This document shows, one piece after another, positions 5,491-6,694 of a DNA stretch of 6,694 bases. Made by a program: the position numbers and the translations under genes. Position 1 is the first letter of the stretch; each line of letters begins with the position of its first letter. The notes beneath the pieces were generated by a model that saw nothing but the letters and a program-made list of their open reading frames with translations, was not told where the DNA came from and ran no database searches. Source of the stretch: Candidatus Methanomethylophilaceae archaeon (GTDB lineage Archaea > Thermoplasmatota > Thermoplasmata > Methanomassiliicoccales > Methanomethylophilaceae); NCBI GenBank assembly GCA_017395275.1, contig JAFPVN010000339.1:1-6694 (forward strand). The letters are read 5' to 3'.

Positions 5491-5494
5491 ACAA

Positions 5495-6694
5495 ATGGGT
5501 GTATCCGAAATCATTGAGAGTCTGAGTCACAACGAGAGAAGGCTCCTGCTGGCGCTGGAGGCCGCAGGGGGCAGGGCATCGCCCGCCGAGATGATCTCCG
5601 CAGGGAAGTTCGACCTCGAGGTGGAGATCATGGGTTCGGCCTCATGGCTGGCATCCAAGGGTCTCGCCGAGATCTCCGAGTCGTCGGAGAGGTTCTACGT
5701 CCTCGCGGACAAGGGGATCGTGGAATCAGGTCTTCCCGAGAGGAAGGCCGTGAGGGCCATCGATGCCGCTGGCGGCTCCATGGACATGGCCGCACTGGCC
5801 GAGGCACTGCCCAACGGCGAGGACAAGATCGCCGTCGGATGGCTGAAGAGGAAGGGACTCGCGGACATCGTCAAGGACGGTGACGCCAAGATACTCAAGC
5901 TCACTCAGAAGGGTAAGGACACCCTCTCCGCCGACATGGAGGACGAGGCCCTCCTGAAGAGGATGGCCTCGTCGCCCGTATCCGAGAAGGATGCCGATCC
6001 CAAACTAATCAAGGACCTCAAGGGACGCCAGGGCATGATCGCCGAGGAGATCGTCACCGAGAGGACGATAGCCCTCACAGACGCCGGAAAGGAGGCGCTG
6101 GCACATGGCATAGAGCTCAAGGACGAGATCGTCCAGATGGACGACTCCGTCATACAGAGCGGCAGGTGGAGGGACGCGGAGTTCAGGCGCTACGACGTGC
6201 AGACCTTCGCTCCCGCAGCATATCCCGCCAAGAAGCACCCGCTCTCCCGTCTGGGAGCCGAGATCAGGAGGGTGTTCACCGACATGGGTTTCAAGGAGTT
6301 CGACGACGAGTACGTCCAGCCCTCCTTCTGGAACCTCGACATACTCTACATCCCGCAGGACCACCCCGCGAGGGAGCTGCAGGACACGTTCTACCTGGAG
6401 CACCCGGCGAAGATACACATCGACGACGAGAAGCTGGTGGAGACCATCAGGAACATCCAGGAGAACGGAGGGGACACCGGTTCCACCGGGTGGGGAGGCA
6501 CCTGGTCCAGGGACATGGCCGAGCAGGCACTGCTGAGGACGCACACTACCGTCAACACCATCAAGGCGCTGGCGGCGCACGCGCAGGCACCGTCCAAGTA
6601 CTTCTCCATCTCGAGGATCTTCAGGAAGGAGTCCATCGACGCCACCCACCTCCCCGAGTTCACCCAGATCGAGGGGTTCATCCTCGACGACAAC
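5495..6694 (+). CDS. pheS: Phenylalanyl-tRNA synthetase alpha subunit, archaeal/eukaryotic type (first 400 residues, 3' end cut by window)
   Basis: The frame is open for 400 codons from the ATG to the window edge; archaeal PheS is about 500 residues, so roughly a fifth is missing. This subunit carries the class II active site of the alpha2-beta2 enzyme that charges tRNA-Phe. The first 200 or so residues form repeated winged-helix-like units (for example HNERRLLLALEAAGGRASPAEM near 12-33 and RKAVRAIDAAGGSMDMAALAEAL near 83-105), as in archaeal and eukaryotic PheRS. Catalytic motif 1 is around 246-266 (KKHPLSRLGAEIRRVFTDMGF). Next come PQDHPARELQDTFYL (287-301) and LLRTHTTVNTIKAL (346-359). Motif 2 is at 374-394 (RIFRKESIDATHLPEFTQIEG). 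The motif 2 loop reads FTQ where most relatives have FHQ. Motif 3 lies beyond the window. It is co-oriented with trpS, 5 bases downstream; pheT may follow. Confidence 0.96.
   Translation, partial: MGVSEIIESLSHNERRLLLALEAAGGRASPAEMISAGKFDLEVEIMGSASWLASKGLAEISESSERFYVLADKGIVESGLPERKAVRAIDAAGGSMDMAALAEALPNGEDKIAVGWLKRKGLADIVKDGDAKILKLTQKGKDTLSADMEDEALLKRMASSPVSEKDADPKLIKDLKGRQGMIAEEIVTERTIALTDAGKEALAHGIELKDEIVQMDDSVIQSGRWRDAEFRRYDVQTFAPAAYPAKKHPLSRLGAEIRRVFTDMGFKEFDDEYVQPSFWNLDILYIPQDHPARELQDTFYLEHPAKIHIDDEKLVETIRNIQENGGDTGSTGWGGTWSRDMAEQALLRTHTTVNTIKALAAHAQAPSKYFSISRIFRKESIDATHLPEFTQIEGFILDDN

Overview
The window is a gene-dense, GC-rich piece of an archaeal chromosome carrying mostly core housekeeping genes. 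The SecY tail, the DUF106/EMC3-like insertase, archaeal-type cytidylate kinase, Cbf5 with its PUA domain, and archaeal/eukaryotic-type TrpRS and PheRS alpha are all archaeal forms. The SecY-EMC3-Cmk-Cbf5 order is the tail of the archaeal ribosomal-protein/translocon cluster. Codon choice (strong G/C third positions, frequent AGG for Arg and ATA for Ile) and the fact that all eight visible stop codons are TGA make me suspect a Thermoplasmatota methanogen, perhaps Methanomassiliicoccales. That placement is inference and was not tested by any search.

Left block (1-2349, + strand): the end of secY, an EMC3/Oxa1-superfamily membrane insertase, cmk and cbf5 overlap one another or almost touch. Two of the joins are ATGA (counting the upstream candidate start of the EMC3-like gene), and the internal genes have Shine-Dalgarno (SD) motifs. 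This looks like one translationally coupled operon joining membrane-protein insertion, CTP precursor supply and H/ACA-guided pseudouridylation. The adk, L34e and L14e genes found in this cluster in many other archaea are not present between these genes.

Middle block (2350-3821, + strand): after a 37-bp gap with a TATA-like element come two genes I do not recognise. One encodes a 110-residue, apparently beta-rich soluble protein. One base later begins a 366-residue protein with eight predicted membrane helices and a long cytoplasmic loop. They look like a two-component unit.

Right block (3825-6694): an unrecognised 159-residue protein on the - strand ends 3 bp from the membrane gene and diverges from trpS across a 63-bp intergenic region. 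That region holds a nearly symmetrical TATA element and a 19-bp near-perfect palindrome, which could be one control point for both directions. trpS is followed 5 bp later by pheS, whose first 400 codons are present before the window ends.

No RNA genes, mobile elements, CRISPR arrays or long repeats were seen, and no gene-free stretch exceeds about 65 bp. The parts most worth attention are the unknown 110-aa/366-aa pair, the divergent promoter with its palindrome, and the 159-aa protein.
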